Source of the DNA: CAZAQK01 sp964535825
Lineage (GTDB): Bacteria > Pseudomonadota > Alphaproteobacteria > Rickettsiales > SXRF01
Assembly (NCBI GenBank): GCA_964535825.1
Contig: CAZHUC010000008.1
Span: 1-64,000 of the forward strand
Reading direction: 5' to 3'
Length of the DNA: 64,000 nt
Part shown: piece after piece, positions 43,894 through 52,562 of the stretch
How positions within the stretch are numbered: position 1 is the first letter of the stretch
Layout: every line of letters begins with the position of its first letter
Position numbers and translations under genes: made by a program
Notes under the pieces: generated by a model
What the model was told of the DNA's origin: nothing
What the model saw: the letters and a program-made list of their open reading frames with translations, nothing else
The model's database searches: none

Positions 43894-46788
43894 ATGACAT
43901 CGTCCTTTGAAACCAACTCTCCTTTTTTCGCCGGTAATGCTGCTTTCATCGAAGAGCTTTATGAGCGTTACCTGCAAAACCCGAACAGCGTGGACTCCAG
44001 CTGGAGAGATTTTTTTCGCGATGCGACCAATGGCGCAGCCACTCCCGCGCAGCGTGAAGCAAGCTGGACACAGGTAAAGAGTCGTATCATCGGTGTTGCA
44101 GAACCGGTGGAAGAAAAGCCAGCAGGCAAAGATAAAAAAGGCGCAGGCGTAAGCCAGGCGGAGATCGAGAAATACGCGCATGATTCTATCCGCGCTATCA
44201 TGATGGTGCGTGCGTTCCGCGTGCGTGGGCATCTGCTGGCAAATCTTGATCCGCTAGGTCTTGAGGTGAATGATTCCCATGCCGAGCTTGATTACCATAA
44301 TTATGGTTTCACCGATGCGGACATGGACAAGGAAATTCTGCTGGATGGCTCGCTGGGTATCAAAAAAGCAAAGCTGCGCGAGATCATTACGATATTGAAA
44401 CAGACTTATTGCGGCAATATCGGCGTTGAATTCATGCATATCCAGCATCCTGATCAAAAAGCATGGATACAGAAGCGTTTTGAAGGTGATCGTGGTCGTT
44501 TCGAGCTGAATCTGGAAGATAAAAAAGCAGCGTGGAACACACTGGTAGAAGTGGAATCCTTCGAGCAGTTCCTGCAGGTAAAATACCCAAGCACCAAGCG
44601 TTTCTCTGCGCAAGGTGGTGATGCCATGTTGCCGGGTCTTGAAGCAGTGATCCACACCGCGTCAAAGCTGGGCGTGAAAGAGATCGTGATCGGTATGCCG
44701 CATCGCGGACGCATGAACGTACTCACCACTGTGATGGGTAAGCCGTATGCGGAATTACTTTCTATTTTCCACGGTAATCTGGATTTCCCTGAGTGGGTAT
44801 CAACATCCGGTGACGTGAAATATCATCTGGGTTGTTCGATCGACCGAGAAACGCCCTATGGCAAAGTGCATATGTCGCTGCTTGCCAACCCCTCGCATCT
44901 GGAAGCGGTTGATCCTGTGGTGGCTGGTAAGGTGCGCGCGAAACTTGATATTATGGGTGATATTGAGAACAAACGTTCAGCACTCGGTATCATGCTGCAT
45001 GGTGATGCGGCGTTCGCTGGCCAAGGCCTTGTGCCGGAAGTATTGGCGCTGTCTGAACTGCGCGGCTATCGCACCGGTGGTACGGTGCATATCGTGGTCA
45101 ATAACCAGATCGGTTTCACCACTTCTCCAAAATATTCACGCTTCACACCATATCCGACCGATGTGGCAAAAGCAGTGCAAGCCCCTATTTTCCATGTGAA
45201 TGGGAATGATCCTGAAGCCGTGGTGTATGTGTGTAAACTCGCAGCAGAGTTCCGTCAGGAGTTCGGACGCGATGTGGTGGTGGATATCATCTGCTTCCGT
45301 AAATACGGCCACAACGAATCTGATGAGCCAATGTTCACACAGCCGATCATGTATAAGCAGATCGCAAAAACGCCTCTGCCAGCCAAAGCATATTCTGACC
45401 GCCTGGTGGCAGAAGGTACGCTTGCAGAAGCGGATGTGGATGCAAAATTCGCAGAGTTCAAAGCCTTCTTTGAAAAGCAATATGAGATCGCAAAAAGCTT
45501 CAAACCCAACAAGGCAGACTGGCTCGAAGGCCAGTGGTCTGGTTTGGAAAAAGCAGGCGGTGATGCCCCAGACACACTCACCGGTGTTGAAGTAAAAAAA
45601 CTCAAAGATATTGGTAAGGCGCTTTCGGTAAGGCCTGAAAGCATTAAGCTGAATTCCAAAATTGTTCGCCAGCTCGAGAACAAAGAAAAAATGATGGAAG
45701 CAGGCGAAGGCATCGACTGGGCAACCGCTGAAGCACTGGCGTTTGGTTCTTTGTTAAAAGAAGGATTCGGCGTGCGTCTTTCTGGTCAGGATTGTGGCCG
45801 TGGTACGTTCTCGCAGCGTCACTCTGTGTTGGTAGATCAAGATACAGAAGAGCGTTATATACCGCTCAATAACCTCGGCGATCAGCAAAAATTCTATGAA
45901 GTGATCGATAGCTCACTGTCTGAATTTGCGATCCTTGGTTTTGAATATGGTTATTCAACCGGCCTGCCAAATTACCTGACGCTGTGGGAAGCGCAGTTCG
46001 GTGATTTTGCTAACGGTGCACAGGTGATCATCGATCAGTTCATAGCAAGTGCGGAAGCCAAATGGCTGCGTATGTCTGGCCTTGTGATGTTGTTGCCGCA
46101 TGGGCAGGAAGGCCAAGGGCCTGAGCACAGTTCTGCGCGCCTTGAGCGTTACCTGCAGCTCTGTGCAGAAGACAACATGCAGGTGGTGAATGCGACCACA
46201 CCTGCCAACTATTTCCATGTGCTGCGTCGCCAGCTGCACCGCAAGTTCCGCAAACCACTCATCATCATGACGCCAAAATCATTGCTGCGTCATAAGCTCT
46301 GCACCTCAACCCTTGCCGATATGGATAAGGGTACACATTTCAGGCGCATCATTGCGGAAGAAAGCAAACTGGCAGCAGATGATAAGATCAAGCGCGTGGT
46401 TATCACCTCCGGTAAGGTCTATTACGACCTGTTCGAAGAGCGTGAAGCACGTGGCCTGAAAGATGTAGCCATTATCCGTCTTGAGCAATATTACCCCTTC
46501 CCTGCCCGTGAAATGGCAGCAGAGCTGAAGCGCTACAAGAACGCAGAGATCGTCTGGTGTCAGGAAGAAGCAAAAAATAACGGCGCATGGAGTTTCGTGG
46601 TATTCCGTATCGAGGATGTTCTGGAATCTCTTGGCCGTTCTGACCGCGTGCGTTATGTCGGCCGTCCGGATGCCGCATCGCCCGCAGCGGGTTATTTGAG
46701 CATCTTCCAGAAAGAGCAAAAAGCACTGGTGAATGAGGCGCTTAGCTTCCGCAGCGAATCCACGGCAAAAAAAGCCGCCAAAGGTTAA
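43894..46788 (+). CDS. sucA: 2-oxoglutarate dehydrogenase E1 component
   Basis: Thiamine-diphosphate-dependent decarboxylase of the 2-oxoglutarate dehydrogenase complex. 964 residues from the ATG at 43894, typical size. N-terminal FAGNAAFIEELYERYLQNPNSV, then VRGHLLANLDPLG, GMPHRGRMNVL, HLGCSIDR, the ThDP motif GDAAFAGQG...NNQIGFTT, the E-P-box RGTFSQRHSVL and MLLPHGQEGQGPEHSSARLERYLQL are all conserved. The E2 and E3 genes follow after two inserted genes. Confidence 0.98.
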   Translation: MTSSFETNSPFFAGNAAFIEELYERYLQNPNSVDSSWRDFFRDATNGAATPAQREASWTQVKSRIIGVAEPVEEKPAGKDKKGAGVSQAEIEKYAHDSIRAIMMVRAFRVRGHLLANLDPLGLEVNDSHAELDYHNYGFTDADMDKEILLDGSLGIKKAKLREIITILKQTYCGNIGVEFMHIQHPDQKAWIQKRFEGDRGRFELNLEDKKAAWNTLVEVESFEQFLQVKYPSTKRFSAQGGDAMLPGLEAVIHTASKLGVKEIVIGMPHRGRMNVLTTVMGKPYAELLSIFHGNLDFPEWVSTSGDVKYHLGCSIDRETPYGKVHMSLLANPSHLEAVDPVVAGKVRAKLDIMGDIENKRSALGIMLHGDAAFAGQGLVPEVLALSELRGYRTGGTVHIVVNNQIGFTTSPKYSRFTPYPTDVAKAVQAPIFHVNGNDPEAVVYVCKLAAEFRQEFGRDVVVDIICFRKYGHNESDEPMFTQPIMYKQIAKTPLPAKAYSDRLVAEGTLAEADVDAKFAEFKAFFEKQYEIAKSFKPNKADWLEGQWSGLEKAGGDAPDTLTGVEVKKLKDIGKALSVRPESIKLNSKIVRQLENKEKMMEAGEGIDWATAEALAFGSLLKEGFGVRLSGQDCGRGTFSQRHSVLVDQDTEERYIPLNNLGDQQKFYEVIDSSLSEFAILGFEYGYSTGLPNYLTLWEAQFGDFANGAQVIIDQFIASAEAKWLRMSGLVMLLPHGQEGQGPEHSSARLERYLQLCAEDNMQVVNATTPANYFHVLRRQLHRKFRKPLIIMTPKSLLRHKLCTSTLADMDKGTHFRRIIAEESKLAADDKIKRVVITSGKVYYDLFEEREARGLKDVAIIRLEQYYPFPAREMAAELKRYKNAEIVWCQEEAKNNGAWSFVVFRIEDVLESLGRSDRVRYVGRPDAASPAAGYLSIFQKEQKALVNEALSFRSESTAKKAAKG

Positions 46789-46872
46789 TTTCATATAAAT
46801 GTAATAAATCCACTGTTCTCCCATGGTATATTAGACACCGGTTATGTAGATAAATCTTTGGAGCGACTGCTT

Positions 46873-47277
46873 ATGACAAAGCCAAAAGCTTACAATCATG
46901 AATACTCTGGTGCCACGATATCGTTTCCCTCAAAAGACGTCGCAGCAGCATATATCGTTAGGGTGATGAAAGATTATGGCCATGGCATCATGGTGGCTGC
47001 TCGGGATACGCGTAATGAGGCATTATTTATTCCACTTACCAGAGGAATAAATGATGCGTTGTTTACCGCGGCCGCCCACGCGATTGGCGGCACAAGCACA
47101 AAAGTGACGACAGATATTTACAAAGATCGTAACGATCATGATTATTACGCGATGACTATAACGGGTGGCGCGGGAAAAGCAATTCGGCAAGCCATTGAAG
47201 AGAAACGTGGTAAGCCGCTGCCAGATTGTGACGAATGTCCAGCTCCCCGTGGAGGTTACTTAGATCTCGATCATTAA
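46873..47277 (+). CDS. Hypothetical protein between sucA and mtgA
   Basis: 134 residues from the ATG at 46873; GGAG lies 9 bases upstream and supports this start over the TTG at 46858. It looks like a small soluble alpha/beta protein. Notable are a Gly-rich IAGGAGKAIRQ-like region and a Cys pair CDEC close to the C terminus, followed by PAPRGGY and an acidic end. I recognise no family. It breaks the usual sucA-sucB linkage together with mtgA. Confidence 0.65.
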   Translation: MTKPKAYNHEYSGATISFPSKDVAAAYIVRVMKDYGHGIMVAARDTRNEALFIPLTRGINDALFTAAAHAIGGTSTKVTTDIYKDRNDHDYYAMTITGGAGKAIRQAIEEKRGKPLPDCDECPAPRGGYLDLDH

Positions 47278-47354
47278 ATCCGTAAGTGATATAGTGTTGA
47301 ATACTTGTCCATTAGTTGATGGCTGTTACCGTTTCCCGCTTTCCACACGATGTA

Positions 47355-47380
47355 TTTCATGACAAAAAAGCGTCATGAAA
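47355..47380 (+). repeat. Inverted repeat overlapping the mtgA start codon
   Basis: TTTCATGAC (47355-47363) and GTCATGAAA (47372-47380) form a perfect 9-bp stem around an eight-base A-rich loop. The ATG of mtgA (47375) lies inside the right arm, so in mRNA the hairpin would hide the start codon. There is no terminator T-run. Confidence 0.65.
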
Positions 47381-48040
47381 GAGCGCTTGCTAAAATCACG
47401 CCTGTTTAAAATCATCGCTGCCATCGTGCTGCTGCCCTATGTGCTGACCATTGCCTACACCGTCGCACCTGCGCCCTCTACGCTGATGCTCGCGGATATA
47501 GTAACGTTCAACTGGCCGAAACGTGAATGGGTTTCGCTCGATAAAATATCTCCTAACCTGATACGGTCGGTGCTGGTGGCAGAAGACAGCGCGTTTTGCA
47601 GCCATTATGGGTTTGACTGGAAACAGATAGAGAAGAATCTGGATAAGGCTATGGACGGCAAGCGTTTTGGTGGGGCATCTACCATCACGCAGCAGACTGC
47701 CAAGAACCTGTTCCTGTGGAATGGCCGCTCATGGCTGCGTAAGTTCCTTGAAGCTCCCATCACGCTGTGGATGGAGCTGGTCATGAGCAAGCGCCGGATA
47801 CTGGAAATTTACCTGAATACTGCCGAATGGGGGCGCTATACCTATGGGGCGCAGGCAGCATCCAAGAAGTATTTCGGGACTACGGCTTCCGCGTTATCAC
47901 GCTACCAGGCAGGCCTGATGGCGGTGGCACTGCCAAACCCTATAGAGCGCACGGTGGGCTATCCCGGCCCTTATCTTTCGGCAGCAGCAGGCTCTATCGC
48001 CGCCCGTGCCTCTACGGCAGATACATCCTGCCTTAAATAA
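47375..48040 (+). CDS. mtgA: Monofunctional biosynthetic peptidoglycan transglycosylase
   Basis: GT51 enzyme that polymerises lipid II into glycan strands. 221 residues: membrane anchor at about 8-30 (IIAAIVLLPYVLTIAYTVA), catalytic VAEDSAFCSHYGFDW with the essential Glu, GGASTITQQTAKNL, KRRILEIYLNTAEWG with the second Glu, and AALSRYQAGLMAVALPNP. There is no transpeptidase domain. The start lies in a hairpin and lacks a Shine-Dalgarno. Unusual neighbour for sucA/sucB. Confidence 0.95.
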   Translation: MKERLLKSRLFKIIAAIVLLPYVLTIAYTVAPAPSTLMLADIVTFNWPKREWVSLDKISPNLIRSVLVAEDSAFCSHYGFDWKQIEKNLDKAMDGKRFGGASTITQQTAKNLFLWNGRSWLRKFLEAPITLWMELVMSKRRILEIYLNTAEWGRYTYGAQAASKKYFGTTASALSRYQAGLMAVALPNPIERTVGYPGPYLSAAAGSIAARASTADTSCLK

Positions 48041-48122
48041 AAACACTACGAAGTTGCTTGATTTTAATGCATTTTGGCGACATAAATCAGCCTGACTTAC
48101 GGACTTGACCAAGGAGTAAAAT

Positions 48123-49298
48123 ATGGCCGGAGAAATAGTTGTTCCAAGTTTGGGTGAATCGGTTAGCGAAGCGACCGTTGCCAAATGGTTTAAACAGGTT
48201 GGCGATGCGATAAACGCTGATGAACCGCTGGTGGAACTGGAAACCGACAAGGTGACCTTAGAGGTGAACGCTCCTGCCTCTGGCAAGCTCAAGGACATCA
48301 AGATCCCTGCTGGTAAAACAGTGGAAGTGGGTGCACTTCTGGGTTCTATCGAAGTGGGCGCGGCAGGTGCAAAAGCAGCACCAGCAGCAAAAGCAGAAGC
48401 GCCTAAAGCAGCAGCTCCTGCTCCACAGGCAGGCAGCGCACCACAATCTGGCCCTGCTGCCCGCAAGATGATGGATGAAGCAGGTCTTAAGTCTTCAGAC
48501 CTCAATGGTTCAGGCAAAGATGGCCGCGTGACCAAAGGCGATGTGCTTGCTGCAACCAGCGGCGGCGTATCTGCTCCTGCTGCTCCACGCGCTACTGGCC
48601 CGCGTGAAGAGCGCGTGAAAATGACTAAATTGCGCCAGACCATTGCGCGCCGCCTTAAAGAATCGCAGAACACAGCGGCTATTCTCACCACCTTCAACGA
48701 GATCGACATGACCAATGTCATGGCGCTGCGTGCGGAATACAAGGACGCATTCGAGAAGAAACATGGTGTGAAGATGGGCTTTATGTCTTTCTTCGTGAAG
48801 GCCGCCATCAACGCGCTGCAGGAAATTCCGGCGGTGAACGCGGAAATTTCTGGCGATGAGATCATCTACAAGAATTACTACGATATCGGCATGGCGGTTG
48901 GCACCGATCAGGGGCTCGTAGTTCCTGTTATCCGCAATGCGGACCAGCTCTCACTTTCCGGCATTGAGCTAGAGATTGGCCGCCTTGCGAAAAAAGCACG
49001 CGAAGGCTCGCTCTCTATGGGTGATCTCACCGGTGGCACCTTCACCGTTACTAACGGTGGTGTGTATGGCTCGCTGATGGCAACGCCTATTATCAACCCG
49101 CCGCAGTCTGGTATCCTTGGCTTGCACAAAATCGAAGAACGCCCCATCGCCGTAAAAGGCCAGGTGGTAGTGCGTCCGATGATGTATATCGCGCTTTCGT
49201 ACGATCACCGCATCATCGATGGCAAGGAATCGGTTACCTTCCTCGTGCGCGTAAAAGAAGCGATGGAAGATCCGCGTCGTCTGCTGCTCGGGCTGTAA
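48123..49298 (+). CDS. sucB: 2-oxoglutarate dehydrogenase E2, dihydrolipoyl succinyltransferase
   Basis: 391 residues: lipoyl domain with the lipoylated Lys in LETDKVTLEVNAPASG, an Ala/Pro linker at about 80-110, the E1/E3-binding domain (GPAARKMMDEAG...DGRVTKGDVL), then the catalytic domain with MTKLRQTIARRLKESQNTAA and the active-site YDHRIIDGKE. AAGGAG precedes the ATG at good distance. It forms the complex core with SucA and Lpd. Confidence 0.97.
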   Translation: MAGEIVVPSLGESVSEATVAKWFKQVGDAINADEPLVELETDKVTLEVNAPASGKLKDIKIPAGKTVEVGALLGSIEVGAAGAKAAPAAKAEAPKAAAPAPQAGSAPQSGPAARKMMDEAGLKSSDLNGSGKDGRVTKGDVLAATSGGVSAPAAPRATGPREERVKMTKLRQTIARRLKESQNTAAILTTFNEIDMTNVMALRAEYKDAFEKKHGVKMGFMSFFVKAAINALQEIPAVNAEISGDEIIYKNYYDIGMAVGTDQGLVVPVIRNADQLSLSGIELEIGRLAKKAREGSLSMGDLTGGTFTVTNGGVYGSLMATPIINPPQSGILGLHKIEERPIAVKGQVVVRPMMYIALSYDHRIIDGKESVTFLVRVKEAMEDPRRLLLGL

Positions 49299-49301
49299 GC
49301 C

Positions 49302-49565
49302 ATGGGGCTACGCGTTCGCAAAATCTTCAGGCTTGTTCCGGGCGTCCGCCTGAATTTGAGCAAGAGCGGCGGCAGTTTCTCTTTCGGTGGAAAAGGATTC
49401 ACCATCAATCTCGGGCCGAAAGGCACGCGTGGTACGGTGGGGCTTCCGGGGAGTGGTATCTCCTACTCCAAATATGAAAAGCGTAGCGGTGCTATGGGAT
49501 GGGTGTGGACGTTTATTCTTATTGCAGCGGCGGTACTTGCGTACTGGCTACGCACAAAATCTTAA
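49302..49565 (+). CDS. DUF4236-domain membrane protein
   Basis: 87 residues. The first ~50 match the DUF4236 pattern: GLRVRKIFRLVPGVRLNLSKSG, then SFGGKGFTINLGPKGTRGTVGLPGSG-ISY. A single membrane helix at about 64-82 (WTFILIAAAVLAYW) follows. The family is short, widespread and of unknown function. It begins 3 bp after sucB and lies within the sucB-lpd gap, so it is probably co-transcribed with both. Confidence 0.88.
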   Translation: MGLRVRKIFRLVPGVRLNLSKSGGSFSFGGKGFTINLGPKGTRGTVGLPGSGISYSKYEKRSGAMGWVWTFILIAAAVLAYWLRTKS

Positions 49566-49575
49566 GTAAAACAAG

Positions 49576-49595
49576 ATTCCTGCTTTCGCAGGAAT
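49576..49595 (+). repeat. Short hairpin before lpd
   Basis: ATTCCTGC and GCAGGAAT form a perfect 8-bp stem around TTTC. The element resembles the ATTCC-TTTC-GGAAT palindromes dispersed in many proteobacterial genomes. It ends 16 bp before the chosen lpd start. I found one copy in this window. Confidence 0.7.
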
Positions 49596-49611
49596 GACAA
49601 AGGAAGAAGTT

Positions 49612-51000
49612 ATGAGTGAATTTGATCTGGTAGTTATCGGTGGTGGGCCGGGTGGTTATGTAGCGGCGATTCGTGCGGCACAGCTTGGTATGAAAGTAGC
49701 CTGCGTGGAAATGCGCGGCGCACTGGGCGGCACATGTTTGAACGTGGGCTGTATCCCGTCAAAGGCACTGCTCAACTCATCAGAGAAATTTGAAGATGCA
49801 AAGCTGCACTTCGCGGATTACGGCATCAAAGCCAAAGTCGACCTCGACCTCCCCGGCATGATGAAACAAAAAGACGATGCAGTAAAAGGCCTCACCCAGG
49901 GTATCGAAGGCTTGTTCAAAAAGAACAAGATCACCTATGTGAAAGGTAAAGGCAGCATCAAATCGGCTACCGAAGTGTTGATAGATGGCAAGGAATCACT
50001 CAAGACCAAACGCATTCTTATCGCCACCGGTTCAGACATCATGCGTCTGCCGGGTGTTGATATCGATGAGAAGAAAATAGTCTCCTCCACCGGTGCTATC
50101 GCGCTGGATAAAGTGCCTGCGCATATGGTGGTGGTGGGTGGTGGCGTCATCGGCCTGGAGCTTGGTTCGGTGTGGCGTCGTCTCGGTTCTAAAGTGACCG
50201 TGGTGGAATTTATGGATCGCATTGGCGGGCCGATGGACGCAGAAGTGGCCAAGCAATTCCAGCGCATTCTGGAAAAGCAAGGTGTGGCCTTTAAGCTCGG
50301 CATGAAAGTAACTGCTGCTGATACTAAGGGCAAAGGCGTGACCCTCACTATGGAACCTGCCAAGGGCGGTGCAGCGGAAAAGTTGGAAGCCGATGTGGTG
50401 CTGGTGTCTATCGGCCGCAAGCCATACACCGATGGCCTAGGGCTCGATAAGGCTGGCGTGAAGCTTGATGAGCGTGGCCGTGTGGCGGTTGATGGCCATT
50501 ATGAAAGCAACGTGAAAGGTATTTACGCGATCGGTGACGTTATCGTTGGCCCAATGCTTGCACATAAAGCAGAAGATGAAGGCATGGCAGTTGCTGAAAT
50601 TATGGCCGGCCAAAAGGGGCATGTATATTACGATGCGATTCCTTCCGTGGTGTACACATGGCCAGAAGTAGCATCGGTTGGTAAAACAGAAGAAGAGCTG
50701 AAAGCTGCTGGTACGCAATATAAATCCGGCAAGTTCCCATTCATGGCGAACAGCCGCGCCCGCGCTGTGGGGTATGCCGAAGGGTTCGTGAAAATTTTAG
50801 CAGATGCGAAAACTGACCGCGTGCTTGGCGTGCACATCATTGGCCCGTTTGCAGGCACGATGATCGCCGAAGCAGGCCTTGCTATGGAGTATGGTGCATC
50901 AAGCGAAGATATCGCCCGCACCTGCCACGCCCACCCTACGCACAACGAAGCGGTAAAGGAAGCAGCACTTGCTGTGCTTGGTAGGGCTATTCATATATAA
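49612..51000 (+). CDS. lpd: Dihydrolipoyl dehydrogenase (E3)
   Basis: Flavoenzyme that reoxidises the lipoyl arm of the E2 component. 462 residues from the ATG at 49612, with GGAAGAAG 3 bases upstream; the earlier ATG at 49594 lies in the hairpin. FAD site VIGGGPGGYVAAIRAAQLG, redox disulfide GGTCLNVGCIPSK, NAD site VVVGGGVIGLELGSVW, YAIGDVIVGPMLAHKAEDEG and the active-site His-Glu pair in HAHPTHNEA are all present. Probably shared with other 2-oxoacid dehydrogenases. Confidence 0.97.
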   Translation: MSEFDLVVIGGGPGGYVAAIRAAQLGMKVACVEMRGALGGTCLNVGCIPSKALLNSSEKFEDAKLHFADYGIKAKVDLDLPGMMKQKDDAVKGLTQGIEGLFKKNKITYVKGKGSIKSATEVLIDGKESLKTKRILIATGSDIMRLPGVDIDEKKIVSSTGAIALDKVPAHMVVVGGGVIGLELGSVWRRLGSKVTVVEFMDRIGGPMDAEVAKQFQRILEKQGVAFKLGMKVTAADTKGKGVTLTMEPAKGGAAEKLEADVVLVSIGRKPYTDGLGLDKAGVKLDERGRVAVDGHYESNVKGIYAIGDVIVGPMLAHKAEDEGMAVAEIMAGQKGHVYYDAIPSVVYTWPEVASVGKTEEELKAAGTQYKSGKFPFMANSRARAVGYAEGFVKILADAKTDRVLGVHIIGPFAGTMIAEAGLAMEYGASSEDIARTCHAHPTHNEAVKEAALAVLGRAIHI

Positions 51001-51003
51001 CCT

Positions 51004-51028
51004 ATTGATATAATAGATTTATATCAAT
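51004..51028. repeat. AT-rich inverted repeat behind lpd
   Basis: ATTGATATAA and TTATATCAAT form a perfect 10-bp stem with a five-base loop just after the lpd stop and 18 bp before the rpoH -35. There is no T-run, so it is a weak terminator at best; an operator for rpoH is equally possible. Confidence 0.5.
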
Positions 51029-51046
51029 AAATAATGGCCTGTTTAC

Positions 51047-51075
51047 TTGAAAATCCGTTGCTAGTCGCCTATAAT
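51047..51075 (+). promoter_or_regulatory. sigma70-type promoter of rpoH
   Basis: TTGAAA (51047-51052), exactly 17 bp, then TATAAT (51070-51075): five of six and six of six matches to consensus. The rpoH ATG follows 35 bp behind the -10. Confidence 0.8.
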
Positions 51076-51109
51076 AAGCGTATACTCCCAACCCCTAGGG
51101 AAACAAGGC

Positions 51110-51991
51110 ATGACAGAGACAAAAGCACTCGCACGAACCATGACACTTCCGGCACTTTCGCCGCAGGATGGCCTGCGCCGTTATTTGCAGGAAATCGCTA
51201 AAATTCCGCTGCTTAGCAAAGAGGAAGAGGAAACTCTCTCTCGCAAATGGTATGAGCATGGCGATATTGATGCTGCGCACCGCCTGGTGACCTCTCACCT
51301 GCGCCTTGTGGCGAAGATCGCTTTTAAATATCGCGGCTACGGTCTGCCGATGGGTGATGTGATCGCTGAAGGTAATATCGGCATGATGCAGGCGGTAAAA
51401 CGCTTCGATCCCAATAAAGGCTTCCGTCTTTCTACCTACGCGATGTGGTGGATACGTGCCGCCATTCAGGAATATATTTTGCGTTCATGGTCGCTGGTGA
51501 AGATTGGTTCATCGGCGGCGCATAAACGTTTGTTCTTCAATCTGCGCAAGCTGAAAAAGAAGATCGATGCCAATGGCGAGCATGGCCTTACCGATGAACA
51601 GGCCGGTGATATTGCTCGTATTCTTGATGTAAGCCGCGAGGAAGTGCTGGATATGGATGCTCGCATGAGCGCATCTGACGTGTATCTCAACAGCCCTATC
51701 TCGAACGATGGCGAAGAGCAGAAGATGGATCTGCTGGCAGATACATCAGCCAGTCACGAAGAGATCATTGCAGACCGTCAGGAACTGGAACAGAAGCGTG
51801 GCCTGCTTGCGCGTGCTATGGCAAAACTATCTGGCCGTGAGCGTGATATCCTTGAGCGTCGCCGCCTGAAAGATGACCCCGACACGCTGGAAGATATCAG
51901 CCAGCAATATAACATTTCACGCGAGCGCGTGCGCCAGATCGAGGTGCGTGCCTTTGAGAAACTACAAAAAGAGATGGTAAGTGACCAGTAG
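51110..51991 (+). CDS. rpoH: RNA polymerase sigma-32 factor
   Basis: Heat-shock sigma factor. 293 residues: region 1.2 RYLQEIAKIPLLSKEEE, region 2 LVTSHLRLVAKIAFKYRGYGLP with the core-binding GNIGMMQAVKRFDPNKGFRLSTYAMWWIRAAIQEYIL, the RpoH box (HKRLFFNLRKLKKKI), and region 4.2 LEDISQQYNISRERVRQIEVRAFEKLQ. Its last codons (Ser-Asp-Gln-stop) are made by the first unit of a heptanucleotide repeat. It has its own near-consensus promoter. Confidence 0.96.
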   Translation: MTETKALARTMTLPALSPQDGLRRYLQEIAKIPLLSKEEEETLSRKWYEHGDIDAAHRLVTSHLRLVAKIAFKYRGYGLPMGDVIAEGNIGMMQAVKRFDPNKGFRLSTYAMWWIRAAIQEYILRSWSLVKIGSSAAHKRLFFNLRKLKKKIDANGEHGLTDEQAGDIARILDVSREEVLDMDARMSASDVYLNSPISNDGEEQKMDLLADTSASHEEIIADRQELEQKRGLLARAMAKLSGRERDILERRRLKDDPDTLEDISQQYNISRERVRQIEVRAFEKLQKEMVSDQ

Positions 51992-52007
51992 CCAGCAGCC
52001 AGTGGCC
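51980..52007 (+). repeat. Short heptanucleotide repeat at the rpoH 3' end
   Basis: Four consecutive 7-base units: AGTGACC, AGTAGCC, AGCAGCC and AGTGGCC, consensus AGTRGCC. A fifth starts AGTGTAT. The array begins inside rpoH and covers its stop codon. It resembles the short tandemly repeated heptamers known from filamentous cyanobacteria. Confidence 0.65.
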
Positions 52008-52025
52008 AGTGTATAACCCTCCCCT

Positions 52026-52562
52026 ATGTTCTCTGCCTTAAAGAAACTTTTCCATCCCGCCCCGTTCGCTGAAGAAGCGCATGCTGCCTATGTGATATTG
52101 GTGGAGCAAGCGCGCAAGCCGTGGTTCTACGCGAAGCAGGGTGTGGCCGACACGGTAGATGGCCGATTCGACATCATTATCCTGCATATATTCTTGGTGA
52201 TTCATCGTCTGCGCGCTGAACAGTCGCAGGATGCAGCCGTATTTGCGCGAGCACTCTCCGAGGTGTTCTTTTCGGATATGGATAGAAATATCCGTGAAAT
52301 GGGATCGACAGATACCGGTGTAGGCAAACGTATCAAGAATATGGCGCAGGCATTCTATGGTCGCCTGAGTGCCTATGAGAATGGTATGATAAATCCGGAG
52401 CAGATGCGCCCTGCCCTGCAACAGAATATTTTCCGTGCCGGCAATGAAGCGACCGACGAACGACTTGCAGCGCTCGAAGATTATATGAAGCGTAATCGAG
52501 AGTATTTGGCGGGGCAGTCTCTGGAAGGATTACTCGCTGGCAACCTTCGTTTCATCGACTGA
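52026..52562 (+). CDS. Ubiquinol-cytochrome c chaperone family protein
   Basis: 178 residues of the Cbp3-like family (Ubiq_cyt_C_chap), which assists cytochrome b / bc1 complex assembly. Marks: AHAAYVILVEQARKPWFYAKQGVADTVDGRFDIIILH, then FFSDMDRNIREMGSTDTGVGKRIKNMAQAFYGRLSAYE. The bc1 genes themselves are not in the window. It begins shortly after rpoH and overlaps the convergent next gene by 33 bp. Confidence 0.92.
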   Translation: MFSALKKLFHPAPFAEEAHAAYVILVEQARKPWFYAKQGVADTVDGRFDIIILHIFLVIHRLRAEQSQDAAVFARALSEVFFSDMDRNIREMGSTDTGVGKRIKNMAQAFYGRLSAYENGMINPEQMRPALQQNIFRAGNEATDERLAALEDYMKRNREYLAGQSLEGLLAGNLRFID

